Shown: positions 38,364 to 47,550 of the stretch, in pieces | Layout: every line of letters begins with the position of its first letter | How positions within the stretch are numbered: position 1 is the stretch's first letter | From: Nocardia rhizosphaerihabitans | Lineage (GTDB): Bacteria > Actinomycetota > Actinomycetes > Mycobacteriales > Mycobacteriaceae | Direction: 5' to 3' | Length of the DNA stretch: 64,000 bases | Assembly: GCF_014646295.1 (NCBI RefSeq) | Contig: NZ_BMNE01000001.1 | Coordinates: 248,001 to 312,000 of the forward strand | The notes under the pieces: model-generated | Told to the model about the DNA's origin: nothing | Databases searched by the model: none | What the model saw: only the letters and a program-made list of their open reading frames with translations | Made by a program: the position numbers and the translations under genes

Positions 38364-39239
38364 CTACGCGGGTGAGTGGGGCGGCGGCGTGTCACGGCGG
38401 GTGTGTAACTCCAGCACGCAGCACTTCACGCCGCCGCCGCCCTTGCGGAGTTCGGACATGTCCACCGGGATCGGCGCGAACCCGCGGGCCCGTAGTGCCG
38501 CGATGAGGTTGGTCGCGCCCGGGTCGAGGAATACGTGGTGGCCGTCGCTGACGCCGTTGAGTCCGAAGGAGAGGGCGTCGTTCTCGTCGGCGAGAATCGC
38601 GTCCGGGTAGAGGGTGGTCAGGACGTCGCGGGCGGCGGGGCTGAACGCGGCCGGGTAGTAGGCGATGGTGGTGTCGTCGAGAACCATCAGCGCGGTGTCG
38701 AGGTGATAGAAGCGGGGGTCGACGAGTTCGAGGGAGACCACCGGCAGATCGAAGTACCGTTCGACCTCGGCGTGCGCGGATAACGAGCAGCGGAAGCCGA
38801 CACCGGCCAGGATCCGGTGCCCGGCGAAGGCGAAATCGCCCTCGCCCTCGTTGGTTTCGCTCGCCGGCGCGAGGGAGCGCAGTTCTCTGGCCGCGAACCA
38901 GCGGTGGAACGCGGGGCCCTCCGCGGCGCGTTCGGGGTGGGCGAAGCGCGCCGACAGCGCGTGCCCGCCGATCACGATTCCGCTGTTGGCGGCGAACACC
39001 ATGTCGGGCAGGCCGGGTTCGCAGGGCACCGTCTCCACCGAATGGCCGTGATCCTCGAGCACGGCGCGCAGGATCTCCCACTGGGCCAGGGCACGCGGCC
39101 GGTCGACCGGGGTGGCGGGGTCCATCCACGGATTGATCGCATAGGCGACCTCGAAGTGGTCGGGCCTGCACAAGACATAGCGGCGCGAGGTGGCGACCCG
39201 CGCGGGCGCTGTGGCGCGAAGGGGGGCTGCGGCGGTCAT
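38364..39239 (-). CDS. ddaH: Dimethylarginine dimethylaminohydrolase (DDAH)/arginine deiminase-fold hydrolase
   Basis: 291 residues. Guanidino-group-modifying fold: YVLCRPDHFEVAYAINPWMD at the N-terminus, MVFAANSGIVIGGHALSARF, catalytic His in FYHLDTALMVLDD, and catalytic Cys in GGGVKCCVLELH at the C-terminus. The NPWM block and the vicinal CC match actinobacterial DDAH, which makes citrulline and methylamines from methylated arginines. Agmatine or ornithine-type activity cannot be excluded. The ATG at 39239 follows a GGGAG box. It is divergent from an Lrp/AsnC regulator that probably controls it. Confidence 0.85.
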   Translation of the reverse strand: MTAAAPLRATAPARVATSRRYVLCRPDHFEVAYAINPWMDPATPVDRPRALAQWEILRAVLEDHGHSVETVPCEPGLPDMVFAANSGIVIGGHALSARFAHPERAAEGPAFHRWFAARELRSLAPASETNEGEGDFAFAGHRILAGVGFRCSLSAHAEVERYFDLPVVSLELVDPRFYHLDTALMVLDDTTIAYYPAAFSPAARDVLTTLYPDAILADENDALSFGLNGVSDGHHVFLDPGATNLIAALRARGFAPIPVDMSELRKGGGGVKCCVLELHTRRDTPPPHSPA

Positions 39240-39375
39240 CAAGACTCCCGGTGGCTGCGCGGTTCGAGTATTCCTACGAAGGTAAATGTCGTCGCATTGC
39301 ACAGGGAACACCGATTTGTTGCGCATTCCGATGCCAGAATGAGGAATCATTGCGTCTGAGCGAGGGAAGAGTGAC

Positions 39376-39813
39376 ATGGACGATATCGATCGGCGCATCC
39401 TGGCAGTGCTGCTCACCCACGCGCGTGCCTCGTTCCAGGAGATCGGCTCGGTGGTCGGGCTCTCGGCGCCCGCGGTGAAGCGGCGGGTCGACAAGATGGT
39501 CGCCAGCGGGCAGATCACCGGCTTCACCGCGCAGGTCAATCCGGCGGCGCTGGGCTGGAAGACCGAGGCGTACGTGGAGGTCTACTACCGCGACAACATC
39601 TCCCCCGCCGAACTGCGCCGAACGCTGGAACCGATTCCGCAGGTCGTCGGTGTCTGGACCATCGCGGGCGAGGCCGACGCGCTGGTGCACGTGATGGCCA
39701 CCGACATGGCCGAGATCGAGGTGACGGTCGAACGGATCAGGGAGAACGCGCGGGTCGGCCGCACCCGCAGCTCCCTGGTGATGTCGCGCATCCTCGAGCG
39801 ACCACGCACCTGA
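39376..39813 (+). CDS. Lrp/AsnC-family transcriptional regulator
   Basis: 145 residues. [23 protein letters not shown] and [20 protein letters not shown]. The RAM ligand-binding domain follows: [38 protein letters not shown]. The 136-bp gap to the divergent hydrolase gene contains repeated GCATTGC/GCGCATT/CATTGCG elements that could be its operator. By analogy with Lrp proteins beside arginine/citrulline genes it likely senses an amino acid. Confidence 0.88.
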   Translation: MDDIDRRILAVLLTHARASFQEIGSVVGLSAPAVKRRVDKMVASGQITGFTAQVNPAALGWKTEAYVEVYYRDNISPAELRRTLEPIPQVVGVWTIAGEADALVHVMATDMAEIEVTVERIRENARVGRTRSSLVMSRILERPRT

Positions 39814-39862
39814 GCGACCCGCGACGAACACCACGTCCGGCCCAGGTTCTAGGGTTGACCGC

Positions 39863-40498
39863 ATGTCCGACGTGCGTGCCAGCTACCTCACCGACGGGGC
39901 CGAGATCTATCGGCGCTCGTTCGCGACGATTCGCGCCGAAGCCGACCTGGCCGGTTTCCCCGCCGACATCGAGCGGGTGGCGGTCCGGATGATCCACGGC
40001 TGCGGACAGGTCGACCTGGCGGGCGACATCGCCTACTCCCCCGGCGTGGTCGCCGCGGCACGCGCCGCCCTGCACGCGGGCAAGCCGATCCTCTGCGACG
40101 CCAACATGGTGGCCTCCGGTGTCACCCGCAAGCGGCTGCCCGCCGACAATCCGGTGCTCTGCAACCTCGCCGACCCGCGCGTCCCCGCGCTGGCCGCGCA
40201 GCTGGGCAACACCAGGTCGGTGGCGGCGCTGGAACTGCTGCGCGACCAGCTCGACGGCGCCGTCGTCGCCATCGGCAACGCCCCCACCGCGCTGTTCCAC
40301 CTGCTCGACATGCTCGACGCAGGCGCACCCAAGCCCGCCGCGGTCATCGGGATCCCGGTCGGCTTCATCGGCGCCGCCGAATCCAAGCAGGCGCTGATCG
40401 ACTTCGGTGGGATCGAATTCCTCACCGTGCGCGGCAGGCGGGGTGGCAGCGCGATCACCGCGTCGGCGCTCAACGCGATTGCGAGCGAACAGGAGTGA
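39863..40498 (+). CDS. cobH: Precorrin-8X methylmutase CobH
   Basis: 211 residues. Catalytic His in [20 protein letters not shown] (about residue 45), [35 protein letters not shown] and [17 protein letters not shown] are all conserved. It moves the C11 methyl group to C12, giving hydrogenobyrinate. The ATG lies 49 bp after the Lrp gene. Its stop overlaps the GTG of cobIJ (GTGA), as in M. tuberculosis. Confidence 0.95.
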   Translation: MSDVRASYLTDGAEIYRRSFATIRAEADLAGFPADIERVAVRMIHGCGQVDLAGDIAYSPGVVAAARAALHAGKPILCDANMVASGVTRKRLPADNPVLCNLADPRVPALAAQLGNTRSVAALELLRDQLDGAVVAIGNAPTALFHLLDMLDAGAPKPAAVIGIPVGFIGAAESKQALIDFGGIEFLTVRGRRGGSAITASALNAIASEQE

Positions 40499-42135
40499 GT
40501 GAGATCAGCACCGGCAAACTGTGGGGTATCGGCCTCGGCCCCGGCGATCCCGAACTGGTGACGGTGAAGGCGGCCCGCCTCATCGCCGAAGCCGACGTCG
40601 TCGCGTTCCACAGCGCGCGCCACGGACGCAGCATCTCGCGCGGCATCGCGGCACCGTATCTGCGGGAAGGCCAGATCGAGGAGCACCTGGTCTACCCGGT
40701 GACCACCGAGACCACCGATCATCCCGGCGGCTACCAGGGCGCGATCGACGAGTTCTACGAGCAGGCCGCCGCCCGCCTGGCTACGCACCTCGCGGCGGGG
40801 CGCACCGTCGCGCTGCTCGCCGCGGGTGACCCGCTGTTCTACAGCTCCTACATGCACATGCACCGGCGGCTGGCCGACCGGTTCGAGGCCGAGATCGTGC
40901 CCGGCATCACCTCGGTCAGCGCGGCCTCGGCCGCCCTGGGCACCCCGCTCGTCGAGGGCGAGCAGGTGCTCACCGTGCTGCCCGGCACCATGCCCGTCGA
41001 CCAGCTGACCGAGCGCCTGCGCAATACCGACGCGGCCGCCATCATGAAGCTGGGCCGCACCTATCCCGGTGTGCGCCAGGCACTCTCGGACTCCGGACGG
41101 CTCGCCGACGCCTACTACGTGGAACGCGCGAGCAGCACCCGCGAACGCGTCCTGGCCGCCGCCGATGTCGACGACGCCGACGTGCCGTACTTCGCGATCA
41201 CCCTGGTACCCGGACCGAAGCCGACCACACCGATTCGCGCCCATTCCGCCGCCGAGCGCGTCGACGGCCACGTTTCGGCGGGTGAATCCGGCCGCGCGGC
41301 ACACACCGCCGGCGCCGGCGCAGCCGAAGCAAGCCGACCGACCATCGACGCCGAGCCCCACGAGGCCGCCGAATCCACCGGTCTCCCGGGCGAAGTCGTC
41401 GTCGTCGGCCTCGGCCCCGGCGACACCGCCTGGACCACCCCGCAGGTCACCGCGGCGCTGGCCGAGGCGACCGATCTCGTCGGCTACACCACCTACATCA
41501 ACCGCGTCCCCGAGCAGCCGGGTCAGCGCAGGCACGCCAGCGACAACAAGGTCGAATCCGAACGGGCCGCCATGGCACTGGATCTGGCCAAGCGCGGTGC
41601 GCGCGTCGCGGTCGTGTCGTCGGGTGATCCCGGTGTCTTCGCGATGGCCGCCGCGGTCTTGGAGGTGTCGGCCGAACCGCAGTTCAAAGACGTTCCGGTG
41701 CGGGTGCTGCCCGGACTGACCGCGGCCAATGCCGTCGCCAGTCGCGTGGGCGCGCCGCTCGGGCACGACTACGCGATGATCTCGCTCTCGGACCGGCTCA
41801 AGCCGTGGGATGTTGTCGTCCAACGACTTTCGGCGGTCGCGGCCGCGGACATGGCGATCGCGATCTACAACCCGGCCTCCTCGCAGCGGCGCTGGCAGGT
41901 CGGCGCCATGCGCGATGTGCTGCTCGCGCACCGGCCGCCGGAGACGCCGGTGGTGCTCGGTCGCGATGTCGGCGGACCGACCGAGTCGGTCCGGGTGATC
42001 ACCCTCGGCGCGCTCGATCCCGACGAGGTGGACATGCGTACGCTGCTCATCATCGGCGCGTCCACCACCACCGCCTTCGACACCGCCGAGGGCACCAGGG
42101 TCTTCACGGCGCGCCGGTACGGCACCGGCGAGTAG
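40495..42135 (+). CDS. cobIJ: CobIJ: fused precorrin-2 C20- and precorrin-3B C17-methyltransferase
   Basis: 546 residues, GTG start overlapping cobH. The first half is CobI ([58 protein letters not shown]). An Ala/Glu/His-rich linker spans about residues 250-298. The second half is CobJ ([56 protein letters not shown]). Both are SAM-dependent tetrapyrrole methylases. The fusion is typical of mycobacteria and relatives. Confidence 0.95.
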   Translation: MSEISTGKLWGIGLGPGDPELVTVKAARLIAEADVVAFHSARHGRSISRGIAAPYLREGQIEEHLVYPVTTETTDHPGGYQGAIDEFYEQAAARLATHLAAGRTVALLAAGDPLFYSSYMHMHRRLADRFEAEIVPGITSVSAASAALGTPLVEGEQVLTVLPGTMPVDQLTERLRNTDAAAIMKLGRTYPGVRQALSDSGRLADAYYVERASSTRERVLAAADVDDADVPYFAITLVPGPKPTTPIRAHSAAERVDGHVSAGESGRAAHTAGAGAAEASRPTIDAEPHEAAESTGLPGEVVVVGLGPGDTAWTTPQVTAALAEATDLVGYTTYINRVPEQPGQRRHASDNKVESERAAMALDLAKRGARVAVVSSGDPGVFAMAAAVLEVSAEPQFKDVPVRVLPGLTAANAVASRVGAPLGHDYAMISLSDRLKPWDVVVQRLSAVAAADMAIAIYNPASSQRRWQVGAMRDVLLAHRPPETPVVLGRDVGGPTESVRVITLGALDPDEVDMRTLLIIGASTTTAFDTAEGTRVFTARRYGTGE

Positions 42136-42186
42136 CGAACACACCGCAACACCGGCAGTCTTGGTTGCCGACACACCCAGGGCGTA

Positions 42187-42205
42187 ACATTCCACTTAGG
42201 AATGT
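42187..42205 (+). promoter_or_regulatory. Inverted repeat before padR-type gene, likely its operator
   Basis: Perfect 7-bp arms ACATTCC / GGAATGT separated by ACTTA, 20 bp before the TTG start codon. PadR proteins usually bind ATGT/ACAT-containing dyads; this one has the ACAT...ATGT halves, consistent with autorepression. Confidence 0.6.
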
Positions 42206-42225
42206 AGTTCGAAGGGAGTTGACCG

Positions 42226-42768
42226 TTGACCGACACCGCGACTCGACGCCGCCCGCTGAACTCCACCGCGGCCTCGCTACTCGGGTTCCTGCACGAAGGT
42301 CCGATGTCGGGCTGGGACCTGGCCACCCAGGCCCAGCTCCGCATCGGCGACTTCTGGACCATCACCCAGAGCCAGGTGTATCGCGAACTGTCCGCCATGG
42401 ATTCGGCCGGTCTGGTCACCAAGGGCGAGCGGGGCGCCAGGGAGCGCACGCCGTACCGGATCACCGACACGGGGCGCGAAGCGTTCGCCGAGTGGATCGC
42501 CCGCGATCCCGGCGCCGAGACGATCCGAGTGCCACTGCTGCTGACGTTGTCCTTCGGCGAGCACCTCGAACCGGCCCATCGCGATCGGATCATCGCCGCC
42601 AACCGCAACATCCATCAGGATCGCCTCGACCGCTACCTCGACGAGGACCCGACCGCCCTCGCGCCGCACCAGCGCGCCACCCTCGAATTCGGCATCGCCT
42701 ACGAACGCGCGGTGCTGCACTGGTTCGACCAGCTCCCGCACATCTTCACCCCGCCGAACCTGGACTGA
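42226..42768 (+). CDS. PadR-family transcriptional regulator
   Basis: 180 residues, apparently starting at TTG with GAAGGGAG 6 nt upstream. Winged helix: TAASLLGFLHEGPMSGWDLA, TITQSQVYRELSAMDSAGLV, YRITDTGREAFAEWI. The C-terminal helical half (LLTLSFGEHLEPAHRDRIIA) is of the Vir/PadR-s2 type. It stands between cobIJ and the convergent cobK (8-bp gap). There is no divergent partner, so apart from autoregulation its target is unknown. Confidence 0.85.
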   Translation: MTDTATRRRPLNSTAASLLGFLHEGPMSGWDLATQAQLRIGDFWTITQSQVYRELSAMDSAGLVTKGERGARERTPYRITDTGREAFAEWIARDPGAETIRVPLLLTLSFGEHLEPAHRDRIIAANRNIHQDRLDRYLDEDPTALAPHQRATLEFGIAYERAVLHWFDQLPHIFTPPNLD

Positions 42769-42776
42769 CCGCGCGC

Positions 42777-43529
42777 TCAGCGCACCCGGTGCGAGGCGGC
42801 GTCGTGCAGCCAATCCACGGCGGCGGCAACCTCGTCGACGGTCACCGCGTCCACGGGCAGCGGCGGCCGGTCGATCATCACGACCGGGAGCCCGGCGGTG
42901 CGGGCGGCGAAGATCTTCGCCTCGGTCTGCTCACCACCGCTGTTCTTGGTGACGAGCACATCGATCCGATGCCGTGACATCAGGACGAGTTCGTCGTCGA
43001 ACGTGAACGGTCCACGCGCCAGCAGCAATTCGTAGCGCGGGGGCAGCGGAGCCGTGGGCGCGTCGATCGAGCGGATGACGAACCGATGCCTGGCGCAGCC
43101 GGCGAAGGCGCCGACCCCCTGACGGCCGATGGTGAGCAGCACGCGTTCACCGTGGGTGGCCAGCACCGCGGCCGCCGACGTCAGATCGGGCACGCGCGTC
43201 CACAGGTCACCGGGGCGCTGCACCCATTCCGGCCGCCGCAGGTGCAGCGCGGGAATGCCGAGTTCGTCCGCGGCGGTCGCCGCATGGGCGCTGACCTGGG
43301 CCGCGAAGGGATGGGTCGCATCCACGACGGCGTCGATCGCGTTCTCACGCAGCCAGGTTCGGAGGCCCTCGACACCACCGAAACCGCCTATGCGTACCGG
43401 ACCGACCGGCAGCCGCGGATGAGCGACCCGTCCGGCGAGGGATGACACGATGTCGAGCCCCCGCTCGTCGGATGCGATCCGGGCCAGCTCCCGGGCTTCG
43501 CCCGTGCCGCCGAGGATCAGGACCCTCAG
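42777..43529 (-). CDS. cobK: Precorrin-6A reductase CobK, probable CTG start
   Basis: 250 residues if translation starts at CTG 43529, giving the family N-terminus (L/M)RVLILGGTGEARELARIA. No ATG, GTG or TTG lies in frame near this point. The only upstream alternative is GTG 43655, which adds 42 Arg/His-rich residues unlike any CobK and would run through a Shine-Dalgarno sequence. The CTG overlaps the stop of a 34-codon ORF, so coupled translation is likely. Other motifs: VDATHPFAAQVSAHAATAAD, LLTIGRQGVGAFAGC, DVLVTKNSGGEQTEAKIFAA. It reduces precorrin-6A with NADPH. Confidence 0.85.
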   Translation of the reverse strand: MRVLILGGTGEARELARIASDERGLDIVSSLAGRVAHPRLPVGPVRIGGFGGVEGLRTWLRENAIDAVVDATHPFAAQVSAHAATAADELGIPALHLRRPEWVQRPGDLWTRVPDLTSAAAVLATHGERVLLTIGRQGVGAFAGCARHRFVIRSIDAPTAPLPPRYELLLARGPFTFDDELVLMSRHRIDVLVTKNSGGEQTEAKIFAARTAGLPVVMIDRPPLPVDAVTVDEVAAAVDWLHDAASHRVR

Positions 43530-43630
43530 GGCTGCCTGCCGACGCCGGCCGAACCCGCGCCGACCAGCGACGTGCCGCCGCTGCCGGTCGTAGTGGTGTC
43601 CGCGAGCGCGGTGAAACTCGAGTATTTCAT
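43526..43630 (-). CDS. Predicted 34-residue peptide coupled to cobK
   Basis: ATG at 43630 follows GAGGAG by 5 nt, the best ribosome binding site in the cobL-cobK interval. It encodes a Thr/Gly/Ser-rich peptide starting MKYSSFTALADTTTT and ending GVGRQP; no TM helix or cysteine. Its TGA overlaps the proposed CTG start of cobK by 2 nt. It may be only a translational leader for cobK, or a real small protein. The Gly/Ser/Thr-rich composition after a short leader-like stretch recalls modified-peptide precursors, but no modifying enzyme is nearby. Confidence 0.5.
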   Translation of the reverse strand: MKYSSFTALADTTTTGSGGTSLVGAGSAGVGRQP

Positions 43631-43736
43631 GTAACTCCTCTACCGGAATGGCCACGACCCTACCCCCGAGGCACGCGTTTTACACCTTCGGTTCGTAACT
43701 CTCATGGCCTCACGACCCTGCACGAACGGTTTCACC

Positions 43737-43764
43737 GTGATCTGCGCGTGATCTGACTGTGATC
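43737..43764. repeat. Three GTGATC repeats at exact 11-bp spacing
   Basis: GTGATCTG at 43737, GTGATCTG at 43748 and GTGATCGA at 43759, one helical turn apart, in the 131-bp gap upstream of the cobK unit. They could bind an activator on one DNA face. The rest of the gap holds no other recognised element, and no B12 riboswitch signature is present. Confidence 0.45.
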
Positions 43765-43786
43765 GAACCAACGCGCCCGTCCTCCG

Positions 43787-45022
43787 CTAACCAGCGGGTT
43801 TTCCGACGATCCACTGGGCGACCGGCAGGTGCGGCCGCCACGCCGTGAACCCACCGAGTGCTTCGCCACGGTAGACCTGAAACTTTCGCAGGACGCCACC
43901 GTAGGTTGCTGACCAGTCCAGCAGCTGCGCTTCCGATTCCGCGGTGACCGCGTTGGCGACCAGCCTGCCGCCGGGGCGCAGACGCTGCCAGCACTGCGCG
44001 AACATCCCGTCCTGGGTGAGACCGCCGCCGAGAAATATCGCGTCGGGCGCGGGAAATTCCGCCTCGGCAAACTCCGAGCGCACTTCGCCGCGGATCGTTA
44101 TTCCGGGGACGCCGAGGGCGGTGGCATTCGCGGCGATCTGTTCCCGGCGGGCGGGAAGGCGTTCGAAGGTGACGGCACGGCACAGCGGATGCGTGCGGCA
44201 CCATTCGATGGCGATGCTCCCCGATCCCCCACCGACATCCCACAGCAATTCCCCCGGCGCCGGCGCCAGCGCGGTGACGGTCAGCGCGCGGACCTCGGCC
44301 TTGGTGAGCTGACCGTCACCGGTGAAGGCGGTGTCGGCCAGGCCGGGCAGGCGGGTGTCGCGGCGGCGGCCCTGGTCGGCGACGCACTCGACGGCGACGA
44401 GGTTGAGCGGGTCACCGTGGGGGTGCGACCAGGTCGTCGCGGTGCCGGTGAGCAGGCGTTCGGCGGGGCCGCCCAGTTGTTCGAGGACGGTCAGCGTGGA
44501 GTCGCCGAAACCGTTGTCGGACAACAACTGTGCCAACCGGGTCGGGGTGGACTCGTCCTCGCTGAGCACGAGGACGCGGCGGCGGTCGGCCAGCTCGGGC
44601 AGGACCGTCGGCAACGGCCGGGCAACCACGCTCACCACGGGGGTCTCGGCCAGCGGCCAGCCGAGTCGCCCGCAGGCCAGCGACGCCGAGGACGGCTGCG
44701 GGAACACGCGCAGCGCCCTCGCGCCGAAGCGACGGGCCAGGGTGACGCCGATGCCGTAGAACATGGGGTCGCCGCTGGCCAGCACGCCGATACGCCGATC
44801 GGCATTGCGCCCGAACAACTCCGGCAGGGCAGGCAGCAGCGGGCTCGGCCACGGCACCTGTTCGGCAGTGCCGGGCGGGAGCAAGGCCAGTTGACGCGGT
44901 GAGCCGAAGACGACGTCACACTCCAGGATCGCCGTCCGCGCGGTCTCGCCGAGCCCGGACCAGCCGTCGGCGCCGATCCCGACCACCACGATCGGCCGAC
45001 CCGCCCATTCCGCCTCGGTCAC
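43787..45022 (-). CDS. cobL: Precorrin-6Y C5,15-methyltransferase (decarboxylating) CobL
   Basis: 411 residues, GTG start overlapping the SDR stop (GTGA). N-terminal CbiE-type tetrapyrrole methylase (PIVVVGIGADGWSGLGE, VLASGDPMFYGIGVTLARRF, PQPSSASLACGRLGWPL). C-terminal CbiT-type methylase/decarboxylase with SAM loop LLWDVGGGSGSIAIEWCR and the DAIFLGGGLTQDGMF segment. It methylates C5 and C15 and removes the acetate carboxyl at C12. In M. tuberculosis cobM separates it from cobK; here only a 131-bp gap does. Confidence 0.94.
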   Translation of the reverse strand: MTEAEWAGRPIVVVGIGADGWSGLGETARTAILECDVVFGSPRQLALLPPGTAEQVPWPSPLLPALPELFGRNADRRIGVLASGDPMFYGIGVTLARRFGARALRVFPQPSSASLACGRLGWPLAETPVVSVVARPLPTVLPELADRRRVLVLSEDESTPTRLAQLLSDNGFGDSTLTVLEQLGGPAERLLTGTATTWSHPHGDPLNLVAVECVADQGRRRDTRLPGLADTAFTGDGQLTKAEVRALTVTALAPAPGELLWDVGGGSGSIAIEWCRTHPLCRAVTFERLPARREQIAANATALGVPGITIRGEVRSEFAEAEFPAPDAIFLGGGLTQDGMFAQCWQRLRPGGRLVANAVTAESEAQLLDWSATYGGVLRKFQVYRGEALGGFTAWRPHLPVAQWIVGKPAG

Positions 45023-45771
45023 CGCGGCATCCGGCGCCAGACGAACTGCGGCAGCAGCCGCATCACGAAGAACGCCACAGCGAGCCTGCCGGGTACCGCG
45101 ACGCGGGTAGCGCCCTTGTGCAGGCCGCGCACGACGGCCTCGGCGACCTGGTCAGGCGTGCTCGACATCGGTGCGGGGTCCATGCCGGTGGTCATGCGGC
45201 CGATCACGAAACCCGGCCGGACCAGCAGCAGCTGCACGCCGGTGCCGTGCAGAGCGTCACCGAGGCCGCTGGCGAAGCCGTCCAGGCCCGCTTTGGCCGA
45301 GCCGTAGACATAGTTCGCCCGGCGCACGCGGACGCCCGCGATGGAGCTGAAGACGACGATCTGGCCTGAGCCCTTGGCGCGCATCAGGTTCGCGAGAGTG
45401 GTCAGCACGCTGACCTGGGCGACGTAGTCGGTGTGCACGACGGCGACCGCGTGGGCCGGGTCGTGTTCGGCGCGCTCCTGGTCACCGAGGACGCCGAAGG
45501 CGAGGACCGCGGTCGCGATGCCGCCGTGTTCGGCGGCGAGCTTGTCCAGCAGCGGTGCGTGGGTGGCGGTGTCGTCGGCGTCGAATTCCACGGTGTGCAC
45601 GGCGCTCGCGCCTGCCGCGCGCACCTGCTCGATCTCGGCGTCCAGCGCGTCGGACCGGCGGGCGGCCAGGATCACCACACGTCCGGGGGCCAGTCTGCGC
45701 GCCACCTCGAGGCCGATCTCACTGCGCCCGCCCAGGACCAGCACCGGTCCCTCGTTCTGCTGCTTTCCCAT
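45019..45771 (-). CDS. SDR-family oxidoreductase (Rv2073c-like)
   Basis: 250 residues. Cofactor loop [49 protein letters not shown] with YGSAK, and a C-terminal hydrophobic/basic tail ([18 protein letters not shown]) that may touch the membrane. Sequence and tail resemble the DprE2-like decaprenylphosphoryl-ribose ketoreductase group, and the position next to cobL matches the M. tuberculosis SDR gene there. Substrate unknown. Confidence 0.8.
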   Translation of the reverse strand: MGKQQNEGPVLVLGGRSEIGLEVARRLAPGRVVILAARRSDALDAEIEQVRAAGASAVHTVEFDADDTATHAPLLDKLAAEHGGIATAVLAFGVLGDQERAEHDPAHAVAVVHTDYVAQVSVLTTLANLMRAKGSGQIVVFSSIAGVRVRRANYVYGSAKAGLDGFASGLGDALHGTGVQLLLVRPGFVIGRMTTGMDPAPMSSTPDQVAEAVVRGLHKGATRVAVPGRLAVAFFVMRLLPQFVWRRMPR

Positions 45772-45867
45772 AGGGTCAGTCTGCCCGATCCGACCGAGGT
45801 CGCCGATCCAGGTCGAGGGCCGAAACCCGCGGACCCGGCCGCCGGTGGGCCCGGCTACCGTTTCCCC

Positions 45868-46266
45868 ATGCCGACCGCCACCGCACAACTGTCCCCCGCC
45901 GCCCTCGAATTCGTCGCCGAGCGGCACCTCGCCACCCTCACCACCCTGCGCGCCGACGGCACCCCGCACGTGGTCGCGGTCGGCTTCACCTGGGATCCCG
46001 AGAGCGGGATCGCCCGCGTGATCACCGACGGCGCGTCGGTGAAGGCCCGCAATGCCGGACGCGGTGGCTATGCGGCGGTGAGCCAGGTCGACGGTGCGCG
46101 CTGGCTCACCCTCGAAGGGCCCGCGACGGTGCTCGACGACGCCGCCGATGTCACCGAGGCCGTGCGCCGCTATGCCGAGCGCTACCGGGTACCGCGCGAG
46201 AACCCGACGCGGGTCGTCGTCGCGATCCAGGTGCGGCGGGTGCTGTCGTCGAGCACGCTGAAATAG
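45868..46266 (+). CDS. F420H2-dependent biliverdin reductase-like split-barrel protein (Rv2074-like)
   Basis: 132 residues. [58 protein letters not shown] and [20 protein letters not shown] correspond closely to M. tuberculosis Rv2074, an F420H2-dependent biliverdin reductase. Genomic position (divergent from the SDR) is the same. It likely reduces biliverdin using F420H2. Confidence 0.85.
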   Translation: MPTATAQLSPAALEFVAERHLATLTTLRADGTPHVVAVGFTWDPESGIARVITDGASVKARNAGRGGYAAVSQVDGARWLTLEGPATVLDDAADVTEAVRRYAERYRVPRENPTRVVVAIQVRRVLSSSTLK

Positions 46267-46282
46267 CCTGCGCGCGAACCGC

Positions 46283-47410
46283 TTACAGGACCGTCAGACC
46301 GTGCGGCCGGTGGTTCATCGACTCGGCGCCGTCCTCGGTGACGACCACGATGTCCTCGATGCGGGCGCCCCACTTGCCGCGGAAGTAGATACCAGGCTCG
46401 ATGCTGAAGGCCATGCCCGGCTCGAGCACCAGGTCGTTGCCCGCCACGATGTAGGGCTCCTCGTGCACCGACAGGCCGATGCCGTGGCCGGTGCGGTGCA
46501 CGAACGCGTCGCCGAGGCCCGCGTCGGCGAGCACGGTGCGCGCGGCGGCGTCGACGGACTCCGCGGTCACCCCGGGACGCACAGCGGCCACAGCGGCCGC
46601 CTGGGCGGCCTCGAGCACGGCCACCTGCGCGGCGACCTGCTTGCCCGGGGAGCCGAGCACGTACGTGCGGGTGGAGTCGGAGAAGTATCCGGGCTCGACG
46701 GGACCACCGATGTCGATGACCACCACGTCGTCCTTCTGGATCGTCCGATCGGAGACCTCGTGGTGCGGGTCGGCACCGTGCGGGCCACTGCCGACGATGA
46801 CGAACGCCGCTTCGGTGTGGCCCTCCTCGACGATCGCGGCGGTGATGTCGGCGGCTACCTCGGCTTCGGTGCGCCCCGGGCGCAGGAACTCCCCTATCCG
46901 GGCGTGCACCCGGTCGATGGCCGCGCCCGCCCGGCGCAGCGCCGCGATCTCGGCGTCGTCCTTGATCATCCGCGAGCGCCGCAGCACCGGTGTCGCCGAG
47001 GCGGGCAGCCCGCTCGTCGACTGGGCCAGCGGGATCAGGTGCAGGGCGGGCATGGCCTCGGCCACCGCGATGCGGGAACCGGCGTGCAGCGTCGAGTGCA
47101 CCAGCTGGTAGGGATCGACGCCGTCGACCCAGTCCAGCACCCGCAACCCGAGTTCACCGGCTGCCGACTCCGCCAGCGACGCCAGTTCCAGTTTCGGGAT
47201 CACGACCGCCGGGGTGGCCCCGTCTGAGGTGATCACCAGGCAGGTGAGCCGCTCGAAGGACTGGGCCCTCGAACCGATCAGATACTGCAGGTCGGGGCCC
47301 GGCGTGATGAGCAGGGCGTCCAGATGCGCCGCGCGCATCGCCTCGACCGCCCGCTCCAGTCGCCTGCCGTAGACCTCCGCCGCGAACCGTGTCTCCGTCT
47401 GCGCGCTCAT
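46283..47410 (-). CDS. pepE: M24 family aminopeptidase PepE (Xaa-Pro dipeptidase type)
   Basis: 375 residues, the same length as M. tuberculosis PepE. Creatinase-like N-domain (LDALLITPGPDLQYLIGSRA) then pita-bread catalytic domain with metal ligands in DIGGPVEPGYFSDSTRTY (two Asp), HRTGHGIGLSVHEEPYI (His), SIEPGIYF (Glu) and ARIEDIVVV (Glu). It cleaves Xaa-Pro dipeptides or N-terminal Xaa-Pro. Divergent from the exonuclease gene. Confidence 0.92.
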   Translation of the reverse strand: MSAQTETRFAAEVYGRRLERAVEAMRAAHLDALLITPGPDLQYLIGSRAQSFERLTCLVITSDGATPAVVIPKLELASLAESAAGELGLRVLDWVDGVDPYQLVHSTLHAGSRIAVAEAMPALHLIPLAQSTSGLPASATPVLRRSRMIKDDAEIAALRRAGAAIDRVHARIGEFLRPGRTEAEVAADITAAIVEEGHTEAAFVIVGSGPHGADPHHEVSDRTIQKDDVVVIDIGGPVEPGYFSDSTRTYVLGSPGKQVAAQVAVLEAAQAAAVAAVRPGVTAESVDAAARTVLADAGLGDAFVHRTGHGIGLSVHEEPYIVAGNDLVLEPGMAFSIEPGIYFRGKWGARIEDIVVVTEDGAESMNHRPHGLTVL

Positions 47411-47550
47411 AGGATGCGACGTTACCCGCCCCGCGTCGACCGTCGCAGTATCGGCAACCGGAGCGGAATCGGATCGTGCCACGGTCCCGTCGCGGCGCAG
47501 GACGGTGCCGTCACGGCACCGGGACCCGTCTTCGGGGCACAATCACCGGT

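Noticed and set aside
42136-42186. Possible second cobalamin riboswitch near cobIJ/padR
   Set aside because: No GCCACTG or B12-box sequence is present; only the PadR-type repeat is seen.
43530-43655. N-terminal extension of CobK to GTG 43655
   Set aside because: It would add 42 residues rich in Arg/His absent from the family and would translate through the ribosome binding site of the 34-codon ORF. Listed only as an alternative.
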